The notes under the pieces were generated by a model, which worked only from the letters and a program-made list of their open reading frames with translations, was not told the origin of the DNA and ran no database searches. A DNA stretch of 64,000 nucleotides from Trichosphaerium sp. ATCC 40318 (lineage: Eukaryota > Discosea > Flabellinia > Trichosidae), in the NCBI GenBank assembly GCA_038496445.1, contig JALMLS010000363.1:1-64000 (forward strand). Direction: 5' to 3'. Of this stretch, positions 12,662 to 25,964 are shown one piece after another (the first letter of the stretch is position 1; each line of letters starts with the position of its first letter). The translations under genes were made by a program, and so were the position numbers.

Positions 12662-15082
12662 ATGGAGGAGTGCAACAGACCTAAACTAGGTCCGTACATA
12701 TTGTATGCAGAGCATACGCTAGGCAAAGGTATGTTGCGGTATATACTGCCCCGTTGTAACCAATTTAAACTTTTTTTTTTTATGCCTAAAAAAAACCCCA
12801 TCACGTTTTGTGCGTATGGCCCGCATCTCTCATCTATGATGGTAGGGATGGTTGGAACAGTCAAACTAGGTGTACATGCTAAGAGCAGGACCAAAGTAGC
12901 TATAAAGATAATAGCAAAGGACAGCGTGGCAGACGCAAAGCTCCTTCAAAAGTTAGAGAGAGAAATAGCTGTTATGAAACTACTTCGCCATGGCAATGTT
13001 TTACGACTTTACGACGTATACGAGAGTTCAGCATTCTTGTACGTTTATGCAGTCCTGCATCTTACTTTTGTTTTCGGTAAAAACTGCAACTTCTGCAGGT
13101 CTTTTTTTTTTTGAAAGCTACAAAAACCTTTCCACTTCGCTTTTTAGCGCACGTGATTTTTTTTTTATGAGTTTTTGGCTACCTTTGGCACTTTCACTAT
13201 TTTATTCATGTATTGAAGAGTGTATTGAGAGGCAGTGTATTTGTGAATACGGGCTTTTTTAGTTGATTAAAATTTGCTACTTAGGTTTTTGATTATGGAG
13301 TTTATGGAAGGTGGCGAGTTGTTTAATCACCTCGTTGATACAGGCGTACTGGAAATGGCTCAAGCGCGTAAATACATGCAAGATATACTACAAGGTCTAG
13401 AGTACTGCCATCGGTACCGTATATGTCACAGGTACAACATCGCACTGTAGTGATTTAAAACAACGCACTTTTTTAATTTTTTTAATGACCCCAACTAATG
13501 TCTTTGTTTTAAAAAGAGATCTAAAGCCCGAAAATGTAAGTGTTATTTGGAAGTAGTTACTTTTTTGCCTTTTTATAAAGTGACTCTGTTATTCAGATAT
13601 TGCTTTCTAAGGATAAAAGAACACTAAAACTCGCTGATTTTGGTATGGCTAACCTCATGGGTGACAGCAATCTTTTAAAATCTTCTTGTGGTACTGTTGT
13701 TTGAAACAATCAATAAATTGTGCGCCCTTATAATTTTTTTATAGGCTCACCTCATTATGTCGCGCCTGAGGTATTATTGGGTAAAGGATATAATGGATAT
13801 GCCTCTGATGTATGGTCTTGTGGCGTTATTCTGTTCGCTTTAGTTACGGTACACATTTTAGGCGCCTGCTAAGAAAGTTAATTAAACACAAAACAGACTC
13901 CTGTCTTTTCTTTTTTTGTTTGCTGAACACGTGGTGGAAACGTGAATGAATATCTATGTATACAGTTGTTTGTATCTGTGGTTAAATGTGCTTATAGGGT
14001 AGACTACCTTTTGACGATCCAAACATTCGCGTACTGCTAAACAAGGTGATGGAAGGTTAGTTCCAGAAGCAAGTCGCTCTGTTTTCTAACACAACTGCCC
14101 TTTAGCTCATTTTACGATACCGTCGTTCGTGCCTAATGACTGCAGGGATCTCATAAAACGTATGCTTACTGTAGATCCGGAAAAACGTATCACAATTGCA
14201 GAGATTAAAGTAAGCAAAAAACTAGCGTACCGTTTTTCCCGTATTAATATTTTAAAGGAGCACCCTTGGTTTGCCTCGCATGGCACTAAGTGGGTATCTT
14301 CAGACGATGCAGTACCCCTATCATCTTTACAAGAGCCAATAGATTTATCAGAGTGTAATGAACTTGTACTACAACAGATGGCTACGTTGGGATACCCACG
14401 AGACAAGTACTTATTTACAACGCTTACAGAATCGAAAGAGAATTTTCAAAAAATGTTGTATCACTTGATAGAAAACTGGCAACGGGAATCTTCCGAACAC
14501 GTGCCCAAGATGCCTACTAGATCGCAATCTCCTTTTTCAATAAGTGCTCCATCTATTCCTCTTGGTAGACTAGAGAGACGACGACGTTCTTCCTATGCAC
14601 GTCGTCGCACACGTGATAAAGTATGTAAAACGCTATTTTTGGATCCTTTTTTGTCAATTGTATTCTAACTCTTTTTTTAGACGCCACCTACTAGTCCTTC
14701 GCGGAGCCCTCGAAGTAAGAGGAGGCATAAATCTAGTTCTAGAAATAGAGGGAGAGCAGGATCACTTCCAGAACTATTTGAAGAAACTGAACCAGTGTTG
14801 GTTACAGCACAATTGAAGAAGTACTTACATTTGGGAACACCGATTGGTGATCTTGAACCGCTAAATCAGCAACTATATTTGAACCCAAAACGGTCTTGGT
14901 TCTCTTCTCATATGCGATCTCAGAGCCCAGCAAGATCTAGAGCCTCACCAACAAAGGTTAGAACACGGAGTCCAACCAGACGGTCAAGCGCGGGCACAAG
15001 TCCCAAGCGAACTGATAGCCCAAAACGTAAACGAAAAGGCAAGAGTCTTAGTCGGTTATTCGATAAGTTCAAAGGACGTTGA
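12662..15082 (+). CDS. BRSK/SAD-like serine/threonine kinase (AMPK-related) with UBA-like segment and SR/SP-rich tail
   Basis: ATG 12662; about ten exons. The kinase domain is complete. It has the glycine loop [12 protein letters not shown] (across the first intron), the catalytic lysine in VAIKII (12895-12910), HRDLKPEN (split by an intron near 13432-13516), LADFGMANL (13630-13660), [11 protein letters not shown] and [12 protein letters not shown]. After the kinase lobe, [16 protein letters not shown]...FQKMLYHLI (14365-14480) matches the UBA-like segment of BRSK/SAD kinases. The tail (14500-15082) is rich in Ser, Arg and Pro, with many SP sites ([23 protein letters not shown]), and ends basic. 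The activation loop reads LLKSSCGSPHY: the residue that LKB1 phosphorylates as Thr in AMPK relatives is Ser here. Family members act in polarity, the cytoskeleton and cell-cycle control; the role here is unknown. Confidence 0.88.
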
Positions 15083-15272
15083 ATGGAAACCTATTGATTA
15101 GTTTTTTTACAACGGCCTGTTTTTGGCCTACCATGTGTACAATAATAATAATAAAAAAACTCATAAAGTATTGCAGCACTTGCAAGTTGCCTTACTTATC
15201 ATCTACCAAACTTAACTTGCCTGAAAAAAAAAACCCTTAAAATCACATTCGGCACAGGCTTCTTGCTCCGCA

Positions 15273-18200
15273 ATGGAGTTTTCGTGGGGCTCCTACGAAG
15301 ATATATACACCAATGTGCGTTTTGTGAAGTTATAGCGGTATTTCTAAAGTTCTACATCCCAAGGCTGATGAATCGCATTTTTCCGGCCTTAGTGTAACAG
15401 TATCGCAAGCGCCTAAATTCTCACAGACTCAACTCGCCGTTGTACGTACTTACTATTTATAACGCCTTAAAAACGCCACTCTATACTTTATTCATTCTAA
15501 ACAATGCGCACGTGATACGAAGCGATATCGTTTAGGTTTTAAAAAATAGTTTATTTATTTTTTTTCTGTCTTCGTTGATTTGTGTTTTCTTAGGAGCGTG
15601 ATTACGAAAAAGCAAAACAGAGCGGAAATACAGACGTATATCCATTATATGTCACGCACTATCTTGAATTTACTGCTGGAAAGTACCCACGTGTACAACT
15701 TGACAATTCAGATGATGCTATAACTGAATTTAAACTGCATCGCAATCATGTCAAGAAAAATACTCGGATTACAAGGTAAACGTTTAAAAAAAGCAAAACA
15801 CAAAAGTACTATTTGTTTGTTTCTGCACGTCTCTCATACGATTTTCAGTGTTCCGCCTGGTGCGATATCTCCGGTAAACCCAAGGAGACGCCACCCAATG
15901 AGACCTGCACGTACACCTTCGTTGGGACACTTGAATGTTCATGGAAATGATCGAGAAGACAGTGACGCACCTCCCGATGCCATAAAGAGTATTTATAAAG
16001 ATATTATGAAAAGGAGAGCAAGACCTCAGAGTCATCTTGTCCAATCTGCACCACAACAAATAGAACCTCCTAAAAAACCTGCTGGTATGAGATTGGCAAC
16101 ATCACAGCAAGTTCAAGAGAGGCCTGTAAAATCATCAGCAGAAAACCCAGTACGTCTTTCTTAGAGAATCAACATGATTTCCTTTTTTTGTTGTTGTCTA
16201 ATTTCGCTGTAGCGACGAGTACCACGCACTGTCGTCAGTGATAAAAACGTGGCAGAAAGGCAGAAACAACAGCAACGCCACGATGTACGACAAGCACCAA
16301 GACAACAACAGCGATCCGCTCCAAACCAGAATAGACCTGCTGAACAAAAAAAAACAGCAGTAAATCAATTAAGGCAAAAATCAAGAGGTGACCGTACAAC
16401 TAGTTGGTACTTATCTGGTGGCAATAAAGCGTAAGTAAAAAAAGCGTGCAGTGACACAATTATGTTGACGTTTGTTTTAGTGATAACTTGATATTTCAAC
16501 GTGTGGCGTACTTCCAAAAACAGGTAAGAGTGTTTGCTTTAAAACTATTTAGCACGTCACTAACCTACTTCATTGTGACAGATGGACGAAGTCACGTCTC
16601 CACCTCCTACCCTAAAGTATGAACAAGATCCTGATAGAAAGCCAACTGTTATCACTGTACCGAGTGATGTGTCTCGCGAAGATGTATGGGGAAATACAAT
16701 AGATGAGATTAAAAACAGGATTGGAGAAGAACCTGCAAAACCTAAGAAACAACCAGTTAAAGTACAACCTATAGATGAGAGAGTAAAGGATACTGTAAAG
16801 AGCGCTCTTACAAAGGCGAAGCGTTATCAAAAACAAACGAGGCGAGTTTCTGTTGGTAGATCATCCTCTAGTGGAAAGGTTAGTTGTTATCACGTTTTAA
16901 AGGTTTTTTTTGACGACTTTAGCAACGTGGGCCTGTTCGAAAGCATGTATTTAATTCCTTTTTCCAAGACTCTACTTCTTCCCCTCCTACTATCCCTGAA
17001 TGGTGTACGTATTACTTGTAGATGGCTAGGTTTTTTATTTGGAAGCTGCAGTTTTTGCGCTAGTGACGTTTCGGCCGTTGTTTATTTATTTTGCCCTGTA
17101 GATTATCGTTGGCAGTTAAAAAGGAAAGGAGTTGGACATGATAGATCTATTGTGCTTGATAGTAGGATTGTTTCTAGTTCTAGACGAGCCATGAGGAACA
17201 GAAAAATGTCAGTTGATGATAAACGCTCTAGAAGTAATTGCGTGACAGTGCCAGTAGCGCAAGGTAACAACAAAATTACTTCTTAACTCATGAAAGGAGT
17301 TTCTTTCTTAACTCACTTTTTTTCAAAAAGGCGCTTTTGGGAGGGATACCAAGACTGATCAAAAATCTTTATCACGTGACTCTGTTTGGTATGATCACGT
17401 GATTTTTTTTGTGTGTTTTTCACTGACCAATGTTCTTTTAGTATCCCTATGGTTTTTGAGTGCTTAAAACTTCAGTTTAAGTTCGGGGAAGTTGAACCAT
17501 TCTTTTGTTCTGTAGCTGCACATGATATAAAGAGCAAAAAAAAATTAAGCGAAGATTTCTGTTTCAATTTCAACTCAAAGTTCAAGTATTTACCAAATCA
17601 CTTGAAAGTACGTACTCCTACATCCAATACAATAAGAAAAGATGACACTAATATACTCTATTAAGCTTTGTAAGTATCAAAAGGGTTTCTTCAGATTACG
17701 TAAAGCGAACCCGAACGCGTATTGGATTCTGCGCGTCCACAGAATTTTTAAAGGTACCTGTTTTATTTCTTATGGCGTGTCTCTTACATTTTGCCATGAT
17801 AGGACATAGAGAATCTCAAAAGGCTGGTATGCAAGATTAATAGTCTAATTTTTAACGCAGTTTTTAACATGATACATTAGCGTATGATACCAAGTACATG
17901 AAACCAGAAAACGTGCGTTGGTGTCAAATAAACAACAAAAACTTTCTCACTTTTTACCACAGACAAAATTAGATGATAAGAAGGAAGTGTTGATAGAAGC
18001 TGCCAAAAACTTTAAAAAGCAACAAGAAGAAGGTATTCAACTCTATCTATACAACAATTGAATAAATAATGAACGTTAAGGACATGGATTGCTTAAAGAG
18101 TTAATGGCATGGAGTGCTATCCCAAGTACGCAAAGAAGCTTCCCGTTACAAAATCTAATTTTTTTCTTCAGTATTCTCAGATGGAAAGATTCTCTCGGAG

Positions 18201-21200
18201 AGTAACGTTGTCTTGTTCAAGGCTACCAATCCTTGTAGCGACCAAGTCATTTATAAGGTCCTTAGTGGAGAACGTTCATGGGAAAACACTGCTCTTAGCC
18301 TCAAAGTACAACACGATTGTTCTTCTTTTTTTTTCTAAGTGGATTTTAGAGCTTGGATCGCGTTCCTGGAAGTTTCAAATACCGAGTTAGACCTGTACGA
18401 AACTCATTGAGTTTGAATCTTGTGGATCAATGCCTTCGCCGTCGTAAAGCTGGAAAAGTGGCTATGTACAAAGAAGTACGCTTAATTAACAAAAAGCATA
18501 GCCTTTAACGAAAATTTTGTAGTTTGTGAAGGAACAAGAAGATTTTACAAGTTTGGATTTACCTAGATTCGAATTAAGCCATGATATGTTTGTGTATCCA
18601 GATGTAGTCAACTTCTTGTATCAGAATGTACACTTTACTCTGAAGGTGAAAGCGGATGACATTGAGCCAGCTGACTCACCAGGATTGAAGGTAAACTGAT
18701 CCTAAAATCAATACAGTTCTAAAAAATATGGATTAGGTCATCTATGACACAAACGCTCAGGAGCTCACCAATGAGTTATTTGGGTGTATAAATGTTCACT
18801 CTAGAAAAAATACTTACTTCTACGATGAGATCAAATTACAGTTACCCGTACTAACATCTAAACATCATTTACTTTGGACTTTCTATGCTGTGGAAAACGA
18901 ATCATTCATAAAGGTATTGCTCGTCCCTTAAACAATATCACGTTTCTTTACTTATTCGCGTATAGAAGTTGGTTGGATACGTTGTATTACCATTAATGAA
19001 GGGTGGAAAGTAAGTTTAACACGTGATATCAAAGTGAAACACTCATTTCTAAAAAAAAATACTTAGGATTGTAAAGAGTGGTGAGTATGGCTATCAAGTA
19101 TCCGAAAAATTGGAAAGAGGATACCTTGCTGAAAGGAAACCATCCATTTCACTAAGTCTCGAGGATGGTATGCATCTTTCGAATAAGATGGCTCATCAAG
19201 GAGCTCAACCTGATTTAACTGGCCTCCAAAAGGTATGACAAAACTAAAACACACTTCCCATACCCGCTCACCTTTTTATAAAAAGGCAAATATGTTCCGC
19301 TTCCGTGTTCTCACTGTATCAAACCTATACCCTGAAGATGAGGAAATATTGGGTCTGTACAGTTATTTCTACAACAACACTGCAAACAAATCAAAAGTAC
19401 CTTAAATATTTTCAGAGACTGTTGGTTTAGTTTTTGTTTTAGGTATTCGAAGCTCTCTGCAAGATCTCTCCAAAACATATTTTCCAACATTATCACGTGA
19501 TCCTACACAATCTATTCAAGCTTATGGATACAACTGAAAAAATCAGAGATGCATGCTTTGCAGGAGTAGTACATACTATAAAAACGTACGATTGGTCTCC
19601 GAACCTCGTTTTTTAATTAGTTGATTTCAAGGGTTGCAATGATAGAGCCTAAAAACTCTCCAGCATTACTTAAAGAGTTTATCGATAATTTCCTATCGTA
19701 CACGAACTATCATGAATTCATTCGAGCATGGCTCAGTATAATAACATGCAAGGTAAAGAAAATTATTTATAAGCTTTTTTAACTATTTTATAGGAAGCAG
19801 TGTTCACCAACTTTGGTTCGTATGAGTTCTTATTTGGTGTTCTATCCAAGGCTATAACTCTTGCTTTATATAATCCTAAAAATGTTGGCGGTACGTTGAT
19901 CATGATATAAGCAATATTGACCTTTACTCAAGGGCGACAAGAGAAGCTACCTAAGAAATTTGAGCGCGATTTCGAAAAACTAACAAACACGCTTCTCGCT
20001 GCAAAATGGCTTTGTACCAAGAGTGCATACAAGATCATGGGTGGTATAGGAACTTTCATAAATACTCTTTTTACAGTATCCGATAGAGGTCACGTGTTTA
20101 AAATGGTAAGCAACTTTTAGATCCAACAATTTCTAACTTTTTTTACCTTTGTTTAGATATACAATATTGTAAAACGTCTTCAACAATTGAAGAACCATTT
20201 GCCTAAATCAATTGATCTCATGTGGGATTTTATTACTAAAATCACGCTTGAAAATCCAAACTATTTGCCTTTGAATGCTCCACTGTCATTAGATATGTCA
20301 CCAATCAACGCAAAGGACGATATCGTAACTGCTTTCAAGTACCAACTACTTTTTTTATTTTTTTTACATTTCTGATTTTTGTTAACTCTACTGTTAAGGA
20401 AACGTCATTTCTTGTCTGGATTATTAGTTAACGAGTTATTTACGACATTCTTTTATGCTGGAGAGAAGTTCAAGGACGTCAGAGCAAAGGTGAGCTTTAA
20501 TTACTTGATTTCAATTTGCTTTAATAAAACGCTAACCACGTGTCAATAAAGGCTGTCAAGTTATTCAGAGATGTACTGTATCAATACTCACACGATGGAA
20601 GCGAAATGTCTGAAGCTTCAGCAAATATGTATTTCCCTTTTATCCTCAAGGTACCCTCCAATAAAAAAGCCAGGATCGATTCTTTCTTCAGTAGTAACCA
20701 CTCTTTAGCTCACTGACTGTAAACGGCGTCTGAAAAAGGTAAGCAATTTAGTGATGATTTTATTGATGCCGTGTTTAATATTGTATTCTAGATTTCCAAT
20801 ACTCAGTCACTGCAGGAGACGATGGACTTGTATATATCGATGTTCTATCTTCTAAACAAGATAAACAAGGACATTTTGACATCTTGGTGGGCCAACGAGT
20901 CAATTGGTACGTAATGACTCCTTGGGACAACATCAACCTAATAGTTTATTTTCAAGCTGGTACTTCTTCAGATGACAAAAGTGTTCGAGGATTGCTATTC
21001 TTAAACACAATTTCTGCTGGTCTTTCAATATTCAAGGTACCTAACAAAGTTATATCTCCAATAACCATAAAATTTAGCCTGGTACCGTGTCTGGACCGTT
21101 GTACAAAGAATTATGTTTGATTATCATCGACACACTCATTGAATTCATTGGACAAATGCAAGACAAGATGATAAACTCAAATGATACCTTGCTACCAGAG

Positions 21201-24200
21201 GTACCCAATCTTTGACAATGTTAGATCTTCGTTAACAATATCAAGTGCTCTAAAATGATGTTTCATATGCTCAACACCTCTATTGAAATAACGTACGATC
21301 ACGCAAACAACACGTGTTTTTAAGTTTTTGTTTTTGACTTTTACAATTAAAGGAACCTTGAGAAAAAGAAGTACGGCGCAGAATTTAGGATGGGTAGTGA
21401 TGGAGATCATCTTAAGGCTATAGTTCTAGCCATTGAGAATATAGCTAACTTATTCCCAAAACGTGTGTTCTTCCAGTACGTATTTCTTTAGTTTGTTAAC
21501 TTAAGGCACTCAGCAAAAAATAAAACTTATGTTAACCTGTATTAGGCTTTCTGTAATCGATAGAGGTGGTTCTGATTTGAGTGAACTATTCACTGATCAA
21601 CTCCTATTCTACTGCTCAGTAATGAGTCCACAGATTAATAGAGTTGCAGCACAACTTATATACAGCTCGTTACATGTACGCCAGCATCATATTACAAATC
21701 CCTTTGTTTCAAAAATTAACAATTTTTTAACTAGATGAACTTCACGCCTATGAAGCTCCAACTCCTTCAATCAGCAACTAGGATGGGATCGAGTATGGAG
21801 GTGAGTATAGTCTTACTTTACTTTTTTGTTGATTGTTCATGATGTAGTCTCGACAACACTTGCTGAAATCGTTTGCTTTGCTTATTGCATTGGAAAAAGA
21901 TGATCAGATGAAGATAAAGCTCAGGCAGCTTTGTGCAAAGCTTGTACTCATTCTTTCCAAATGCCAACAACTCACGGATGGCACACCAAGAGACCACGCC
22001 TCAATCGTACGTCACAACTATAAAGAAAAAGATGACAAACATCTTTAGGTTGACATTCATTACGACATTGCCAATGCCGTTGGGGAATCTCCAACTCTTC
22101 GTGCTAGTTGGTTGTGTAGATTAACTGCACAGCACTCAATGGTATAACTGAATTTTATTATTGTGTTTGAGGTGTGATCCAAGGTGTTAATCGGTTTTTT
22201 TTTGTAAAATAGGTTGAAGATTGGGAAGAAGCTGGTATTTGTCAGACACATTATGCTTGTTTAGTTGCCAAGTACTTGGTCGATTGCAAAGGAACACTAG
22301 ATAAACTATTCTACGATAGAATGGTCAAGTTATCTCCTCACGTGTTTGACGAAGAACCACTAGCCGGTGTGACAGAGTCAGGTACTAAAACGCTAATTTT
22401 TTTACCTTGTATTCATTGAATTCAGGGATCAAGAGTGACGAAACTTCAGACACGTGGAGTGTCTATGGATTTTGTAATATCTTAAAGAAGGCTGCTAAGC
22501 TGTTTGAGAAGGTAAGTTAGTTGATTTTATTGTTATTTGTTTCAAGGCTTACTTTTACAAAGAGTCAATGCTATGAGTTTTGTATTGAGATTTATAACTT
22601 GGTTCTTGATGTTCAAGGTACGTCTTAGTGTAATTTTTTCTTTTGTTTAACTAATTATAGTGTCAATGAGAAACTATACTAAAGTCATGGAATGTATAAA
22701 ACATCTTGACGAAGCAGGATCGAAGCTCATGATTGAAGTAAGTTTCTTGATAAACTTTTTTTTTTTTTGACTGTGAACGATTGTAGAGCAAAGGTCAAAA
22801 ACGACGTGGATTCTTCAGGTATGTTACTGATATATTCTTTGTTTATATTTTAAAATTAATATTTGAATAGTTATTACCGTGTTGGTTTCTATGGTAAAGC
22901 TTTTGGAGAGCTTAACGGATCAGAATTTGTTTACAAGGTAATGTCAAAAAAAAAAAAAAGAAAAATCTTGACACTTTGTGTTGTTAATACCCTTGTCTTT
23001 TAGACTCCTGCTAAACGTATAGTTTCCGACTTTAAGAACTATATATTGGTAAGCACATTATTTTTTGAAATACGATAGTGACGATGAGGCTAACGGAGCG
23101 TTTTTTTAGCAAGAGTTCAAACATCTCGGAAAACTTGAGATTATTGGCAACGACAAGCTTGTCACTGACATGAAGCTGGACCCTGAAAAATGCTATTACC
23201 AGGTAGTAGCATTGAGTAAGAAATTCGATGCAGATGATTTACTGAACAGACCAACAATGTTCGAACAAAACTTTGACCTACGTACGCTCAACACAAAGAA
23301 CGAAATAAAAAAAAAATTAACCTTTTTTGATCAACAATAGGCAACTTTATGGTCGAAATACCTTTTACTATGGAAGGTAAAACACATGCAAAAGATATCA
23401 CAAAGCAGTACACAAGAGAGTTTGTTTATACTATAGAAAAGCCATATCCATTTATTTTGAACAGACTTCGTATTGTATCAAGTCATTCGGTACGAGAACA
23501 ACTTTTTTTTTTTGAAGAAAATCTCACTAATGCACGTGTTTTAGAGCGTTATTATCCCAATTAAGAACGCAACAATGATGGTTGAAAGAAGGACTCAACA
23601 CTTGCATGAAGTCATTGTTGCTACGCCTGTTAGTAAGAACGAAGTCCAACAACTTGTTCAGGGATCTGTTGTACCAAGTACGTTAACGTTTAAGCACTGC
23701 GAGAAGAAACTATGTTTGTTTTGGTATGGTATCTTTTTTTTAATTGTTTTCAATTAGTGGTAAATGAAGGGCCGCTAGCGATATGTACAAACTTTTTATC
23801 ACGGGATCAAGTATCGAATTACGATGTGAAGTCTATTATACATCTACGAGACGCTATTGACGAGTTTTTGATGGTACACACCACGTTCAACATCAAAATT
23901 GTTTTTTTTATCTTTTTCAACCCGTTTTGTTTTAAAGCAATCCATGAACTTACAACCTCTTTTCTCTTTATAGGTTTGTGATATGGCAATTAAACTTAAT
24001 GGTAAACTAATGAATGATAACGAAGTTCCACTACATCAAATGTTTGAAACGAATTTCGCCAAACTGAAATCAAGCATCTCAAAAATAAAAGTACCTCTCA
24101 CCTTTCTATATTGATAAAAACACGTGTTTTAACCACTTTTATAGGACTTTCCTCTGGATGAAGTTATTCAAGCGAAAAAGAATGAGACTGATGAAAAGAA

Positions 24201-24566
24201 AAAGTTGGTTGCAAGCCGTCTACAACGCCGTAGAAGCAAGTTGAGACAGGCACGCAAAATATTAGTTTCTCAGTTTTTTCTCATAACCTTAATTAACCTC
24301 TCATAGTTGATGGTAAATGCGTACCAGCTGAATATTACGCCAAATACAGAAGAACCTTCTAATGTAGAAAGAGATCCATCTATAGTCAGGCGAGGATCGA
24401 TTGTACTGCGCAAAAAGCCAGCAGGTAAGTTGCAATATAATTTTGTTTTTCTCCCTTCCTTTCGTTATCAAGGATATAGATTCATTGTTTTTATCTAGGA
24501 CATGGTGCCAAGATACTAGGTCAAGTACTAGAGCAGGCACAGCATCAAAAGTATACTCGTAATTAA
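15273..24566 (+). CDS. DOCK-family Rho/Rac/Cdc42 guanine nucleotide exchange factor (zizimin/DOCK6-8-like)
   Basis: The longest gene here, with more than 35 short exons and a product of roughly 2,000 residues. The N-terminal region (to about 17300) is long, basic and Gln/Pro-rich. The DHR-1 (C2-like) domain starts near 18580 (LYQNVHFTLKVKADD) and includes HHLLWTFYAVENESF, VGYVVLPLMKGGKIV and KLERGYLAERKPSISL (18860-19150). A long helical region follows. The catalytic DHR-2 domain occupies about 21850-24200: SMRNYTKVMECIKHLDEAGS (22665), YYRVGFYGKAFGEL, NFMVEIPFTMEGKTHAKD (23340), TREFVYTIEKPYPFI, HLHEVIVATPVSKNEVQQ and the hallmark VNEGPLAICTNFLS (23760-23800). The motifs favour the DOCK-C/D side. 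Expected role: activating Rho GTPases at membranes for actin control. The first exon and its join are uncertain (phase not fully resolved at 15314-15355), so the true start could differ. Stop TAA at 24564-24566. Confidence 0.88.
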
Positions 24567-24848
24567 GTGGATTGTATTGTAGAATAAATAAACTCAAAAC
24601 TTCAGCTTTGGCTTTTGTATTGACACACTAGAGGGCCTCCACTAATCTTCAGTAGCACATACTGGAGCATCCGCTTTATTGGTCCAATATTATTGCTGTG
24701 GTTACAATCAGTTCTCGCTACAATCCCCAGTGTATTGAGAATCAGTTTCATAGATAACCTGCTAATTTAGATTACCGCAACAATTTAACGGAGATAGGTC
24801 AATTCTAGCCGAGAATCTCAAAGAATAGATTCGGAAGAATCACGTTTA
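24567..24848. other. Spacer between DOCK and the Cys-motif gene
   Basis: AT-rich spacer beginning with an AATAAA signal (near 24582). No gene or RNA structure is recognised. Confidence 0.4.
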
Positions 24849-25502
24849 ATGATGGAAACACCTACTGCACCCTCCTACTTAGTGTCTGAAGTTTTTCGAA
24901 CTAACGGTTTGCCATTAACTAAAGAAACAGCCAATTACATAAAAGAACGTATGCAGTGCCTTCTTGAATCCAGTGTGTTGCTCAAGAATAAAATGAACAT
25001 CAATTGTCTTACTTACGAAGAAGGAGCTTTCACAGCACATGGTAACGTTGAAACAGTACCAAAATTAAGTGACATTGTACTGAAGGCAATGTACAATCAA
25101 AATGAGGACTATCTTGACCAGAATTACGCTTGTTTACCTCAAGATTTGGATCAACGATTAAAATCTGCTAAGAGATGTGATAACTGTGGACATAGGCACT
25201 TGAAGTTTTTGGAAGTGATTGGATTTTTGAAATACACGTGTTATATTTACAAACGCCTTGCTTTGTCTATTACACAAAATGAGATTCCTGTTCTATTCTC
25301 GTTTTGTTCTATGTCTTGTGCCAGAAAACTGTTCGAAGATATCAGTATTGATGAAGAACAACAACGTACTGAAGAAGAGTGGTGTGACGCTGACATTGAT
25401 TGGCATAAAAGGCTGATAGACGTTCACAAGAAAGAAATAAACAATGATATTAATGGATGGCATGCTTTTAACTTTACGTATCTACAAAGGAACTGTTGGT
25501 AA
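24849..25502 (+). CDS. Hypothetical protein with paired-cysteine (zinc-ribbon-like) motif, single exon
   Basis: An uninterrupted frame of 217 residues from ATG 24849 to TAA 25500-25502. Lack of introns is unusual in this window. Residues about 110-165 carry CDNCGHRHLKFLEV and, some 45 residues later, FSFCSMSCARKLF. This CxxC...CxxxC layout resembles a small zinc-binding module like those at the C-terminus of some leucine-rich-repeat proteins. No leucine-rich repeats, signal peptide or membrane span is visible. The C-terminal part is acidic (ISIDEEQQRTEEEWCDADID). Function unknown; zinc binding is inferred from the cysteines only. Confidence 0.65.
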   Translation: MMETPTAPSYLVSEVFRTNGLPLTKETANYIKERMQCLLESSVLLKNKMNINCLTYEEGAFTAHGNVETVPKLSDIVLKAMYNQNEDYLDQNYACLPQDLDQRLKSAKRCDNCGHRHLKFLEVIGFLKYTCYIYKRLALSITQNEIPVLFSFCSMSCARKLFEDISIDEEQQRTEEEWCDADIDWHKRLIDVHKKEINNDINGWHAFNFTYLQRNCW

Positions 25503-25964
25503 TCTAGAACATTGCTTAAAACACTTTTTTAACATTAAAAGCTACGGACAACGATTTGTAGTTGCAATCAAATGAGATTTCAAGTTAGCCATTCTTCGTT
25601 TTTTCTACATTTGAATGGATATCTAAATTACTTCCACACACCAGGTGAGGTCGTATTTATCTATAATCCAGGTCCCTCCTACATGTAACTATTGCTCAAA
25701 AAATAACAAAAGGCAACAAAAGTTTTGGGATTGGGTGAAACATTCTGGCGTCCTGTTTCTTCATTTACGCCATCGCCTATCTACAAAATACGCACAAGCA
25801 AGCAGCGTTATAAGATGTACTTAACGTCCAAAAAGTGTTTTGGAGTTATTCTACTTTTTTTGTAATATCACCAGTGGTAACGTAAATTGGGGAAAAGCTA
25901 TACAGCCAATGGAGAAAGAAGCACTATTTTATTTAATTTTGATTTGGTTGTCTTCTTTTTTATT
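25503..25964. other. Convergent 3' intergenic region
   Basis: Lies between the 3' ends of the Cys-motif gene (+) and the GDP-fucose transporter (-). It holds only AT-rich sequence and short stop-filled frames; no gene is supported. Confidence 0.4.
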
